In this document: piece after piece, positions 36,150 through 44,492 of the stretch
Numbering within the stretch: position 1 is the stretch's first letter
Layout: every line of letters starts with the position of its first letter
Source: Lysobacter_K koreensis
GTDB taxonomy: Bacteria > Pseudomonadota > Gammaproteobacteria > Xanthomonadales > Xanthomonadaceae
DNA: 64,000 bases
Reading direction: 5' to 3'
Assembly: GCF_042677045.1 (NCBI RefSeq)
Contig: NZ_JBHTIH010000002.1
Span: forward strand, 124,001-188,000
Translations under genes and position numbers: made by a program
The notes under the pieces: generated by a model
What the model was told of the DNA's origin: nothing
The model's input: only the letters and a program-made list of their open reading frames with translations
Databases searched by the model: none

Positions 36150-38480
36150 TCAGCCTTCGGCGTTGCCGGCAACGCCGACCAGCGCCGGGTCGCGCGTCGG
36201 CACCACCCATAGGCGCAGCACGAACCAGGCCAGCGCGACCGCGCCGACGCTGAAGATCGTGTCGCCCGGCATCCGCAGCCACACCAGCATGTCGATCAGC
36301 GGCTGCTGCATGAACTCGGCCGAGCGCGAGTACCAGTAGCCGTGTTCGATCGAAGCGCGCAGCTGCAGGATGCCCAGCGGCAGCAGGGTCAGCAGCGCCA
36401 TCAGCACCAGGCCGAGGTTGAGCGACCAGAACGCCAGCTTCACCGGTCGCACGTCCCAGACCATCTGCCCGCGCAGGCCGCGCAGGCAGAACAGCATCAG
36501 CGCGATGCCGAGCATGCCGTACACGCCGAACAGCGCGGTGTGGCCGTGCAGCGCGGTCAAATTCAGGCCCTGCATGTAGTACAGCGACAGCGGCGGGTTG
36601 ATCAGGAAGCCGAACAGGCCGGCGCCGACCAGGTTCCAGAACGACACCGCGATGAAGAACAGCACCGGCCACTTGTAGCGCGCCATCCACGGCGTGGCCT
36701 TGCCCAGCTTGTAGGTGTGGTACGCCTCGAAGCCGATGTAGGCCAGCGGCACCACCTCCAACGCGCTGAAGCTCGCGCCGAGCGCGACCACCGAGGTCGG
36801 CGTGCCGATGAAGTACAGATGGTGCAGGGTGCCGAGCACGCCGCCGGTCATGAACACGATCGTGGCGAACAGCACCGCGACCGTGGCCACCGAGGTCTTG
36901 ATCAGCCCGAGCCGGGTGAAGATCAGCGCCATCACCGCGGTGGCGAACACCTCGAAGAAGCCTTCCACCCACAGGTGGACCAGCCACCAGCGCCAGTACT
37001 CGACCTCGGAGATGTGGGTGTGCTCGCCCCACATCAGCGCCGCGCCGAAGAACACGCCGATCGCGACTGTGGACAGGAACAGCAGCGAGATGATCGACTT
37101 CGCCTCGTTCGCCGCGCCGCGCAGCACCGGCCACAGCGCGCGCCCGACCAGGGTCACCCACAGCAGCAGGCCGACGAACAGGAACCACTGCCAGAAGCGG
37201 CCCATGTCGGCGTACTCCCAGCCCTGGTGGCCAAACCAGAAGTTGTTGTCGAGGCCGATCTTCTGCATCACCGCGAGCCACTGCCCGGCGAACGAGCCGA
37301 CCACGATCACCAGCAGGCAGACGAACAGGAAGTTGACCCCGAGGCGCTGGAACTTCGGCTCATGCCCGGACAGCGCCGGCGCGATGTACAGGCCGGTGGC
37401 CAGCCACGACACCGCGATCCACAGCACCGCCAATTGCGTGTGCCAGGTGCGCGACAGCGAGTACGGCAGCCATTGCGACAGCGCGAAACCGTACGCCTCC
37501 TGGCCCTCGACCTGGTAGTGCGCGGTGATCGCGCCGAGCAGGATCTGGCACAGGAACAGCGCGAGCACGACCCAGAAATACTTCGCGGTGGCGCGCATCG
37601 ACGGGGTAATCCGCAGCAGCGCGAACGGATCGGATTTCGGGATCTGGTGCGGCTCCTCGCCACGGCCGTGGCTGACCGCGTAGTGCCAGCCGAGCAGGGC
37701 GATGCCGGCGATCAGGAACATCACGCTGAACACCGACCACAGCCACAGTGACGCGGCCGGCTTGTTGCCGACCAGCGGCTCGTGCGGCCAGTTGTTGGTG
37801 TAGGTGACGGCGTTGGCGACCTTCAGCGGATAGCCGCCAGCGGCAGCGTTGTCGGCCGCTGCGGGCCGTTCGGTGGTCGCCGCCCAGGCGGTCCACCAGA
37901 AGAACGCGGTCAGGGCGCGGCGGTGCTCGAGCGTGTCGACCGTGCCCTCCTTCATTGCGTAGGCTTCGCGCAACTCGGCCGTGGCGGGATCGTTGCCGAA
38001 CAGGCTCACGTAGTGGGCGGCGACGTTGGACGCGGCGACGGCGCGATCGCGCGTCAGCGTGATCGTGCCGGTGGCGGGGTCGTAGGTGTTGGCCCGCATC
38101 ATCGACTGCAGGCGGCGCTGCAACGCGGCCTGCTCGTCCTCGGGCAACTGCGCATAGCTGGCCATGCCGCCGTCGGCGCGGGCCCAGATGTCGAGCACCC
38201 CGGTGGCCTCGCGGTGCAGCCAGTCCGCGCTCCAGTCCGGGGCGACGTAGGCGCCGTGGCCCCAAATCGAACCCAGCTGCATGCCGCCCATCGACTGCCA
38301 GACCTGCCGGCCCTGTTCGATGTCCGCACGCGTGTAGACCACCTCGCCTTGCTGCGTGACCACCCGCTCGGGCATCGGCGGCGCGGTGCGGAAGATCTCG
38401 CCCCCCGCCCACAGCAGCACCGAAAACGATGCGATGAGCAGGGCAGCCAAGCCCAGCCATAGCTTCCTGTTATTGCTCAT
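36150..38480 (-). CDS. norB: Quinol-dependent nitric oxide reductase (qNor)
   Basis: A 776-residue single-subunit NO reductase. The long N-terminal part (GQQVW-like QGRQVWQSMGGMQLGSIWGHGAYVAPDWSADWLH) is the qNor-specific extension replacing NorC, and about fourteen helices follow. Catalytic motifs include HLWVEGFFEVFATAV, HHLYFIGTP and ALHGHTALFGVYGM with the haem and Fe-B histidines. It reduces NO to N2O, taking electrons from quinol. GGGAGG precedes the ATG at 38480. No norC, norD or norQ is nearby, consistent with the quinol type, and no nosZ is in the window. Confidence 0.97.
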   Translation of the reverse strand: MSNNRKLWLGLAALLIASFSVLLWAGGEIFRTAPPMPERVVTQQGEVVYTRADIEQGRQVWQSMGGMQLGSIWGHGAYVAPDWSADWLHREATGVLDIWARADGGMASYAQLPEDEQAALQRRLQSMMRANTYDPATGTITLTRDRAVAASNVAAHYVSLFGNDPATAELREAYAMKEGTVDTLEHRRALTAFFWWTAWAATTERPAAADNAAAGGYPLKVANAVTYTNNWPHEPLVGNKPAASLWLWSVFSVMFLIAGIALLGWHYAVSHGRGEEPHQIPKSDPFALLRITPSMRATAKYFWVVLALFLCQILLGAITAHYQVEGQEAYGFALSQWLPYSLSRTWHTQLAVLWIAVSWLATGLYIAPALSGHEPKFQRLGVNFLFVCLLVIVVGSFAGQWLAVMQKIGLDNNFWFGHQGWEYADMGRFWQWFLFVGLLLWVTLVGRALWPVLRGAANEAKSIISLLFLSTVAIGVFFGAALMWGEHTHISEVEYWRWWLVHLWVEGFFEVFATAVMALIFTRLGLIKTSVATVAVLFATIVFMTGGVLGTLHHLYFIGTPTSVVALGASFSALEVVPLAYIGFEAYHTYKLGKATPWMARYKWPVLFFIAVSFWNLVGAGLFGFLINPPLSLYYMQGLNLTALHGHTALFGVYGMLGIALMLFCLRGLRGQMVWDVRPVKLAFWSLNLGLVLMALLTLLPLGILQLRASIEHGYWYSRSAEFMQQPLIDMLVWLRMPGDTIFSVGAVALAWFVLRLWVVPTRDPALVGVAGNAEG

Positions 38481-38533
38481 GATGGCCTCCCAATGAATGG
38501 ACGCATGGTCGGCCACCGCGGGCAGGCACGCCC

Positions 38534-38547
38534 TGATCCAGATCAAG
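38534..38547 (-). promoter_or_regulatory. FNR-like box of norB
   Basis: CTGATCCAGATCAA has one mismatch to TTGAT-N4-ATCAA, the same one as at nirK. GACCAT (minus strand, 38505-38510) lies 23 bp away in the -10 position, and the predicted leader is about 19 nt. Confidence 0.8.
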
Positions 38548-38648
38548 TTGCGCGGCGCGGCATGCGGGCACGCGGCTATCTGCCGTGCGACGGCGGGCTG
38601 CAACCGGGCGCAGAAGCCGGCGTCTTGTGTTGCGTCAGCGCGTGGCTT

Positions 38649-39413
38649 CTATCGGCGCAATACCGGTGCCGCGAGCTCCGCGAGCTGCGCGTGCTGAAGT
38701 ACCTCCAGCTCACGCCGGTCCACGCGCAACACGCCCTCGGCCTGGAACCGCTTGAGCACGCGGCTCACGGTCTCGGGGGCCAGGCGCAGGTAATTGGCGA
38801 TGTCGGTGCGCGGCATCGTGAGCTGGAAGCGGTGCGGCGAGAAGCCGCGCGCGGCCAGCCGCCCCGACAGCCCGATCAGGAACGCCGCCATGCGCTGGTC
38901 GGCGGTCCAGTCGCCCGCGAGCAACGCGGCGCGGCCGATGTCGCGGCTGAGCAGCCGGAACAACTGCCGCTGCAGGCCGGGCAGGCGCGCGGCGAGCATC
39001 GCCATCTTCGGGAACGAGAAGCGGCAGAGCATGACCGTGTCGAGCGCGACCGCATTGCACGGGTAGTGCTCGCCATCGATCGCGTTGAGGCCGATGACCT
39101 CGCCGGGCAGATGGAAGCCGAGCACGTGCTCGCGGCCCTCGCGGTCGATCACGTAGGTCTTGACCGTGCCGGCGCGGACCGCAGCGATCGCGTCGAACGG
39201 ATCGCCCTCGCGGAACAGGTGGTCACCGGCGTGGTAGGGCCCGACATGCTCGACCAGCACGTGCAGGTCCATCAACGCGCTCTTGTCCATGCCCTCGGAC
39301 AGGCATGCCTGCGAGAACGCGCAGGTCGAACAGAAGTGCAGGGTGTCGCCGTCGTCCGCGAGCGTGCGCGGGTCGAGGCGCGGGAAGGTGGCCGGATTCA
39401 CGACAACTCCCAT
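38649..39413 (-). CDS. Second FNR-like regulator with iron-sulfur cysteines
   Basis: A 254-residue Crp/Fnr protein. Cys28, Cys31 and Cys37 (CSTCAFSQAC) again give C-X2-C-X5-C, and Cys130 in VMLCRF fits the fourth FNR ligand, so a 4Fe-4S cluster is likely. The effector domain contains HVLGFHLPGEVIGLNAI, and the HTH recognition helix reads ETVSRVLKRF, the FNR pattern. It lies between norB and hemN, the place of anr or dnr-type genes in other denitrifiers. ATG 39413 is chosen; a GTG start a few residues later is possible. Confidence 0.92.
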   Translation of the reverse strand: MGVVVNPATFPRLDPRTLADDGDTLHFCSTCAFSQACLSEGMDKSALMDLHVLVEHVGPYHAGDHLFREGDPFDAIAAVRAGTVKTYVIDREGREHVLGFHLPGEVIGLNAIDGEHYPCNAVALDTVMLCRFSFPKMAMLAARLPGLQRQLFRLLSRDIGRAALLAGDWTADQRMAAFLIGLSGRLAARGFSPHRFQLTMPRTDIANYLRLAPETVSRVLKRFQAEGVLRVDRRELEVLQHAQLAELAAPVLRR

Positions 39414-39420
39414 GCAGCCG

Positions 39421-40809
39421 CTAGATCGCGCGGGAGAATCGCGGCTGGGTGACCGCAACGGGTTTGTCCAGGTATCGGTCGAAGCACATCGCGATGTTAC
39501 GCAACAGCAGGCGGCCCCGCGACGTCACCGTGATCCGGCGTGGCTCGATACGGACCAGCCCATCGGCGGCCAGCGGTTGCAGCCGTTCGAGGGAGTCGGC
39601 GAAGTAACGGCCGAAATCGATGTCGTAGCGGCGCTCCAGCGCCGTGATCGGCACCTCGCCCTGGCACATCAGGCTCTGGATCAGGTCCGCGCGCAGCTGG
39701 TCGTCCTCGCTCAGGCGCATGCCGCGGAATACCGGCAGCCGGCCCTCGTCGATCGCGCCCTGCCAGCTGATCAGGTCCCGGGGGTTCTGGCTGAAGCTGT
39801 CGCCGATGTGGCTGATCGCGCTGACGCCCAGGCCGACCAGGTCGCTGTCGGCATGGGTGGTGTAACCCATGAAATTGCGGTGCAGGCCGCCGCGCGACTG
39901 GGCTTGCGCCAGCTCGTCGTCGGGCAGGGCGAAATGGTCCATGCCGATGTAGACGTAACCGGCTGCGGTGAGCTTTTCGATTGCCCGTTGCAGCAGGGCC
40001 AGCTTCGCTTCCGGCGATGGCAGGTCGGCGGCCTCGATCTGGCGCTGCGGCTTGAACAGCTCGGGCAGGTGGGCGTAGCTGTAGACCGCGATCCGGTCCG
40101 GGCGGATGCCGATGACCGTGTCCAGGGTGCGCGAGAAGCCCTCGGCGGTCTGCTTCGGCAGGCCGTAGATCAGGTCGACGTTGACCGAGCGGAAGCCGCT
40201 GGCACGGCAGGCCTCGATGACCGCCACCGTCTGCTCGACGCTCTGGATCCGGTTCACCGCTTCCTGCACCGCCGGATCGAAATCCTGCACGCCGAGGCTG
40301 GCGCGGTTGAAACCGATCGTCGCCAGTTCGGCAACGTCGGCCGGCGAGATGAAGCGCGGATCGAGTTCGATCGAGATGTCCCGGTCGCGGCTCGCGGAGA
40401 AATGGAACTGGCGCTGCAGGGTCTCCACCACCTCGCGCAGCTGCGCCGGGGTGAGGAAGTTCGGGGTGCCGCCGCCGAAGTGCAGTTGGATCACTTCGCG
40501 GTCGCGGTCGAACAGCGCCGCGGCCAGGTCGATCTCGCGGTACAGCCGCGCCAGGTAGGTGTCGGACCGCGACAGATCGCGGGTGATGATGCGGTTGCAG
40601 CCGCAGTAGAAGCACGGACTGAGGCAGAACGGCACGTGCACGTAGAGCGATAGGCGCCGTGGGATCGGATCGCCGTTGCTGGCCTGCGCGGCCTCGCGCA
40701 GTTGCGCCTCGCCGAACTCGCCGCTGAACTGCGGCGCGGTCGGGTATGAGGTGTAACGCGGGCCGGGCCGGTCGTAACGGCGCAGGAGGTCGGTGTCGAA
40801 GGCTGGCAT
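39421..40809 (-). CDS. hemN: Oxygen-independent coproporphyrinogen III dehydrogenase
   Basis: A 462-residue radical-SAM enzyme with the 4Fe-4S motif Cys62-X3-Cys66-X2-Cys69 (PFCLSPCFYCGC) and the HemN segments VIQLHFGGGTPNFL and SRGGLHRNFMGYTTHADSDL. It makes protoporphyrinogen IX without oxygen, supplying haem for cbb3, NorB and cytochromes during anoxic growth. It stops 7 bp before the regulator gene's start on the same strand, so the two are probably cotranscribed. An FNR-like box with TTGAG half-sites lies 34 bp upstream. Confidence 0.97.
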   Translation of the reverse strand: MPAFDTDLLRRYDRPGPRYTSYPTAPQFSGEFGEAQLREAAQASNGDPIPRRLSLYVHVPFCLSPCFYCGCNRIITRDLSRSDTYLARLYREIDLAAALFDRDREVIQLHFGGGTPNFLTPAQLREVVETLQRQFHFSASRDRDISIELDPRFISPADVAELATIGFNRASLGVQDFDPAVQEAVNRIQSVEQTVAVIEACRASGFRSVNVDLIYGLPKQTAEGFSRTLDTVIGIRPDRIAVYSYAHLPELFKPQRQIEAADLPSPEAKLALLQRAIEKLTAAGYVYIGMDHFALPDDELAQAQSRGGLHRNFMGYTTHADSDLVGLGVSAISHIGDSFSQNPRDLISWQGAIDEGRLPVFRGMRLSEDDQLRADLIQSLMCQGEVPITALERRYDIDFGRYFADSLERLQPLAADGLVRIEPRRITVTSRGRLLLRNIAMCFDRYLDKPVAVTQPRFSRAI

Positions 40810-40842
40810 GGGGCTGGGTGTCGGGCTCGGGGCGCCGCCGCC

Positions 40843-40856
40843 TTGAGCGGACTCAA
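40843..40856 (-). promoter_or_regulatory. Crp/Fnr-type box (TTGAG form) of hemN
   Basis: TTGAGCGGACTCAA is a perfect inverted repeat with TTGAG half-sites. Its centre is only 40.5 bp from the A of the hemN ATG, so a class II promoter would start transcription at or next to the start codon. Confidence 0.65.
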
Positions 40857-40938
40857 GCGGCGGTCTGAAGGTCGCGAATCGGCGCGACAGTTATTGCCGG
40901 CGCGCTGGACGCGCAGCGGCTTTTTCGGATCGCCGCAA

Positions 40939-41628
40939 TCAGGTGGCCAGGCCGGCGTTCGCTTGCTGGATCGGGCGCAGGTCGTTGGCGAAGCCGTGGT
41001 TGACGTCGCGGTGGCCGGCCTCGTCGGCGCGCACCGCCAGCACCACCTCGCGCAACCTGGCGGTCGCGGGCAGCTGCCAGTAGTCGCGCGCGACCTGTGG
41101 CGCGGGCACGTTCTCGACCCGGCCGGCATCGATCTCCTGCAGGTACTGGGTATAGCTGATCACCGCCTGCTCCTCGAAGTAGCCGACCAGGCGGTGGGCG
41201 GTGCGCGAGGACAGCAGGTACAGCAACAGGAAGAAGCTGAAGAACGCTGCCTGCGCGACCAGCACCAGCGCGCGCTCGAGCCAGTTCGGCCGCGCGATCT
41301 CGATGAAGGTCATCAGGTGCATGCGCTCGTTCTCGGCCTCCTCCATCAGCGTGCGGATCCATCCGCGGTCATCGCGCATCCAGCGCAGGCAGCGCAGGTG
41401 GACCAGCGCGGCGCCGACCAGGCCCGGCACTGCAGCGACCGTTTCCAGCACAATCGCGCGGTTGCCGTAACGCTTGGCGAAGAACGTGTCGGCAAGGAAG
41501 CGCAGCCCGCGGGTGATGCCGAACGCGACGCGGTCGGACCAGTCGCGGGCGGCATGGTGCACGTCCAGGTCGACGGCGGCGGGGGTTTGGACGAAAGGCG
41601 TGATCAGCGTGTTCAAGGGGAGCCTCAT
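40939..41628 (-). CDS. aox: Alternative oxidase (di-iron, cyanide- and NO-insensitive type)
   Basis: A 229-residue member of the AOX family. The four-helix ligand motifs are present: LETVAAVPG (Glu62), ENERMHLM (Glu101, His104), FEEQAVISY (Glu152/153) and RADEAGHRDVNH (Glu203, His206). AOX oxidises quinol with reduction of oxygen to water, without pumping protons and without haem, so it keeps working when NO blocks haem-copper oxidases. It is uncommon in bacteria. It lies between hemN and the nnrS region with a perfect FNR box upstream, pointing to use during NO exposure. ATG 41628 is chosen over the longer frame. Confidence 0.93.
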   Translation of the reverse strand: MRLPLNTLITPFVQTPAAVDLDVHHAARDWSDRVAFGITRGLRFLADTFFAKRYGNRAIVLETVAAVPGLVGAALVHLRCLRWMRDDRGWIRTLMEEAENERMHLMTFIEIARPNWLERALVLVAQAAFFSFFLLLYLLSSRTAHRLVGYFEEQAVISYTQYLQEIDAGRVENVPAPQVARDYWQLPATARLREVVLAVRADEAGHRDVNHGFANDLRPIQQANAGLAT

Positions 41629-41715
41629 CTCTCGCGCCGCAGGTCGCGCGGTGATGCGTGCGGTGCGGCCGGTTGGCCGCTTCACGCCGGTGCCGGAGCA
41701 CCGCCTGCGGAATGC

Positions 41716-41757
41716 AAGGTACGGCCCGTGGGCGAAGACGGCCTTGATCTCGATCAA
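41716..41757 (-). promoter_or_regulatory. FNR-class II promoter of the alternative oxidase
   Basis: The perfect box TTGATCTCGATCAA (41744-41757) is 22 bp from TACCTT (minus strand, 41716-41721) in the -10 position. The predicted leader before ATG 41628 is about 80 nt. Confidence 0.8.
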
Positions 41758-41923
41758 TCGGCTGCCGGACCGATCGGGTCATTCAGCCGACTGCAAGCAA
41801 TCGGGGCGCCGGGCCCCGGCGCGAGGCACCGGTTCAGGGCGGGAGAGTGTCCTTGCGCCCAGCGTGGCTTGCGCGCGAGCGCGTCCGGGCCGACCAGTCC
41901 CCGTTCGGGATGGACCGCTGCGA

Positions 41924-42325
41924 TCAGCCCAACCACCGAAGGAAAATGCCGAGCGGATGGTGCGCACGCGCGATGATGTAGATCATCGCGAACGTGGCCA
42001 GCGCGGCGACGTAGAACCCGGCCTGGGCCGCGCGCGTGCGGCCGCGCTTGATCGCGAACACGCCCAGCACGATGTACACCACCAGCAACACGATCTTGGT
42101 CGCGAGCCAGCCGTTGGCGAACATCGCCCCGGGCAGGATCGTCAGCAGCATCAGCGCGGCGGTCAGCAGCGCGGTGTCGATCGCGTAGCTGGTCCAGCGC
42201 ACCAGCAGCCACTTCGGCCAGGCCATGCCCGCGAGCACGCCGGCGCCGCGCAGCGCGAACAGCCCACCGCTGGCCAGCGCCAGCAGGATGTGGACGTGCT
42301 TGATCTGGGGGTAGAACTCGATCAT
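41924..42325 (-). CDS. SirB-family membrane protein
   Basis: A 133-residue protein with four predicted membrane helices, opening MIEFYPQIKHVHILLALASGGLFALRG, the start of the SirB family (PF04247). Conserved His residues (KHVHI), WLATKIVLLVVYIVLG and a C-terminal ARAHHPL are visible. SirB proteins have no firmly known activity. It lies 58 bp downstream of nnrS on the same strand and is probably expressed with it. Confidence 0.85.
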   Translation of the reverse strand: MIEFYPQIKHVHILLALASGGLFALRGAGVLAGMAWPKWLLVRWTSYAIDTALLTAALMLLTILPGAMFANGWLATKIVLLVVYIVLGVFAIKRGRTRAAQAGFYVAALATFAMIYIIARAHHPLGIFLRWLG

Positions 42326-42383
42326 CGAGCGACTTTCCTTGGGGTTTCGGACCGGTGGAGGATTCAGTGGTCGGGCCGCACCA

Positions 42384-43604
42384 TCAGCCCGGCTTGCCGT
42401 CGGCGCGCGGGCTCAGGTAGATCCGGCCCAGGCGCACCACCCACGGCGCGAATGCCAGCAGCCAGCCCAGCGCCGCGAATGCCTGCCAGGCCATGGTGTC
42501 GGGCGCGATCTCCGCCGCGACGCGCATCGCCGCCACCAACTGGATCGCGACGAACGCGAACCACGCGGCCGCCGGCATCACCAGCGGCCGTCCGGAATGC
42601 CCCTGGGTCACCCGGGTCACCATCGCGACCAGCACGCTGCCGAAGAAGCCGATGAACAACGCGTGCGCCGGCCCGCGGCCCAGCCAGTACACCCCGGTCA
42701 TCGCGTACGCCCAGCTTTGCGCCGAATACAGCGCGAACGCCAGCGGCAGCCAGGCCAGCGCGAGGAACAGCACGGCCAGGATCCCCGGCTTGTCGCCGCG
42801 CGGCCACCAGCGCCACAGCAGCGTCGCGGTCAGGCCCAGCAGTGGCAGGTCGACCAGCCACAGCCACACATAGAGGTGGAGCAGTTCCAGCAGCAGATGG
42901 CCCAGGCACAGCGGCCACAACGCGGCAAGGATCCACAACGGCCGCCACGGCTGGTAGCCGGGCACGATCCGGCTGGCGAAGAACGGAAACATCCGGTGCG
43001 CCACGGTCAGGTACACCGGCAGCAGCAGGCCAAAGCTGCCGATCTTGATGCTGGCGAACACCCAGATCGGCGACCCGCCGAGCACGAACGCGCCCCACGC
43101 CGCGATACCGACAAGCCCCAGCGCGAGCGCGGCGAAGCATGAGCGGGCATGCCAGTTCGCCGATTCGTCGCGCCACAGCAGCGACCCCAGGATCCACAGC
43201 CCCGCCAGCCAGCCGCCGGCGGTGAACACAGTGCCGACCAGCATGCCGGCCTCCCAGCCCAGCGCACCCAGCAGGGTCGCGATCTGGCCACCGAACAGCC
43301 CCAGCCCGACCGGCACGTAGCGCCAGCGCTCGACCTCGGGCAAACCCATCCATTTCGGGAACGTGGTCAGCAGGAACCCGAAGAAGAAGCTCGGCAGCAT
43401 CTGGTACTGCATGACGAACGCATGCACCCAGCCGGCGGGCAGCGATGATTGCGGCATCGCCAGCACCGGCCAGCGCGCGGCTGCCAGCCACGCGGCCCAC
43501 CAGGCCATCGCCAGCAGCAGGTTGGTGGCGCCGATGAAGAACATCAGGCGGTGCGGCGCCGCGGCCAACAAGCCGGGCGAGGAGCGACGCGGTGGACTAG
43601 TCAT
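42384..43604 (-). CDS. nnrS: NnrS-family haem/copper membrane protein
   Basis: A 406-residue polytopic protein with about twelve helices. NnrS features are present: PHRLMFFIGATNL, WVHAFVMQYQMLPSFFFGFLLTTFPKWM, YLTVAHRMFPFFASR and HALFIGFFGSVLVAMVTRVTQGHSGRP. NnrS proteins bind haem and copper and relieve NO stress, for example by preventing iron-dinitrosyl formation in Vibrio. ATG 43604 is taken; an upstream Arg-rich extension is rejected. A Crp/Fnr-like box of TTGAC type lies 37 bp upstream. Confidence 0.93.
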   Translation of the reverse strand: MTSPPRRSSPGLLAAAPHRLMFFIGATNLLLAMAWWAAWLAAARWPVLAMPQSSLPAGWVHAFVMQYQMLPSFFFGFLLTTFPKWMGLPEVERWRYVPVGLGLFGGQIATLLGALGWEAGMLVGTVFTAGGWLAGLWILGSLLWRDESANWHARSCFAALALGLVGIAAWGAFVLGGSPIWVFASIKIGSFGLLLPVYLTVAHRMFPFFASRIVPGYQPWRPLWILAALWPLCLGHLLLELLHLYVWLWLVDLPLLGLTATLLWRWWPRGDKPGILAVLFLALAWLPLAFALYSAQSWAYAMTGVYWLGRGPAHALFIGFFGSVLVAMVTRVTQGHSGRPLVMPAAAWFAFVAIQLVAAMRVAAEIAPDTMAWQAFAALGWLLAFAPWVVRLGRIYLSPRADGKPG

Positions 43605-43640
43605 GGGTCGCAGTGTGGGCAGGTGCCGGGGGCCGCCGCC

Positions 43641-43654
43641 TTGACCTGAGTCAG
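43641..43654 (-). promoter_or_regulatory. Crp/Fnr-type box (TTGAC form) of nnrS
   Basis: TTGACCTGAGTCAG is an inverted repeat with TTGAC half-sites and one mismatch. Its centre is about 43 bp from the nnrS ATG, so a class II promoter would give an almost leaderless message. Confidence 0.6.
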
Positions 43655-43820
43655 TTGGAGCCGCTCGACGACGCCCGGATCTGCGACGGTGCCTCGCCAC
43701 TCCAGCAGCGGCGTGGCCGACCAGGCGCGGCCGGCGGCGTCATTGCGACAATGCCAGAGTGTCGCGTGATCAGGCTTTTCCCGCGTGCCCACGACCGGAG
43801 AACGGCGGGTCGCGAGGCGG

Positions 43821-44243
43821 CTAGCGCACGATCGTGACCGGCACCGCGCAGTGGGTCAGCACCTTGATGGTGATCGAGCCCAGGAACAGGCTGGTGAGCG
43901 CGCCGCGACCGTGCGAGCCCATGACCACCAGGTCGCACTTGGCGGAGCTTGCGTACTTGACGATGGTGTCCGCCGGATCGCCGACCAGCAGCTGCTCGTC
44001 GTAGGCGACATCCGCCCGGTTGAGGGTCGCTTTCGCGGTCTTCAGCGCGAACTTGCCGTTGTCGGCGTGATACTTCTCCACGCCTTTCACGCCCAGGTGG
44101 ATCGCGACGCTCTGCAGGAGTGGCTCGTCGACATGGAGCAGGATGACCTCGGGTTTCTCCGCCAGCCTGGACGCCAGCCGCGCCACGAAGCGGGCGGCGC
44201 GAGCCGCTACCGGACTTCCGTCTACCGCAAGCACGATACGCAT
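43821..44243 (-). CDS. Universal stress protein, single domain
   Basis: A 140-residue UspA-fold protein opening MRIVLAVDGSPVAARAARF. The ATP-binding signature is complete: VVMGSHGRGALTSLFLGSI, i.e. G-x2-G-x9-G-S/T. Such proteins bind ATP and support survival of anoxia and starvation. The open frame runs to 45422, but ATG 44243 is the family start. A TTGAC-type box lies 80 bp upstream. It faces away from the larger USP gene at 44493. Confidence 0.92.
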   Translation of the reverse strand: MRIVLAVDGSPVAARAARFVARLASRLAEKPEVILLHVDEPLLQSVAIHLGVKGVEKYHADNGKFALKTAKATLNRADVAYDEQLLVGDPADTIVKYASSAKCDLVVMGSHGRGALTSLFLGSITIKVLTHCAVPVTIVR

Positions 44244-44322
44244 GGCCTGGCTCCGTTGATGCTGTGCACACTGGTGATGGGAAACATCCGATCCCAGTGT
44301 CGTCATGCCGGCTGCGGAGTCG

Positions 44323-44336
44323 TTGACCTGCGTCAA
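44323..44336 (-). promoter_or_regulatory. Crp/Fnr-type box (TTGAC form) of the single-domain USP gene
   Basis: TTGACCTGCGTCAA is a perfect inverted repeat with TTGAC half-sites, centred 86 bp from the USP start at 44243. The -10 position holds only a weak candidate. Confidence 0.65.
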
Positions 44337-44409
44337 CTTCGGTGACGCTAGCGGTGCGGCCGCAAGTCCAGGCCGGTCGAGGGCGCGCCGAACCGGCGGC
44401 ATCGCTTGA

Positions 44410-44450
44410 TTGATCCAGATCAACAAGCGCAGCGGCGCCGGGCGCGTAAT
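44410..44450 (+). promoter_or_regulatory. FNR-class II promoter of the tandem USP gene
   Basis: The perfect box TTGATCCAGATCAA (44410-44423) is followed after 21 bp by CGTAAT (44445-44450) in the -10 position. The USP start lies about 36 nt after the predicted transcription start. Confidence 0.85.
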
Positions 44451-44492
44451 GAAGGCCACGTTGCCGGCTCTGCCGCTGCTGGAGCACCGATC

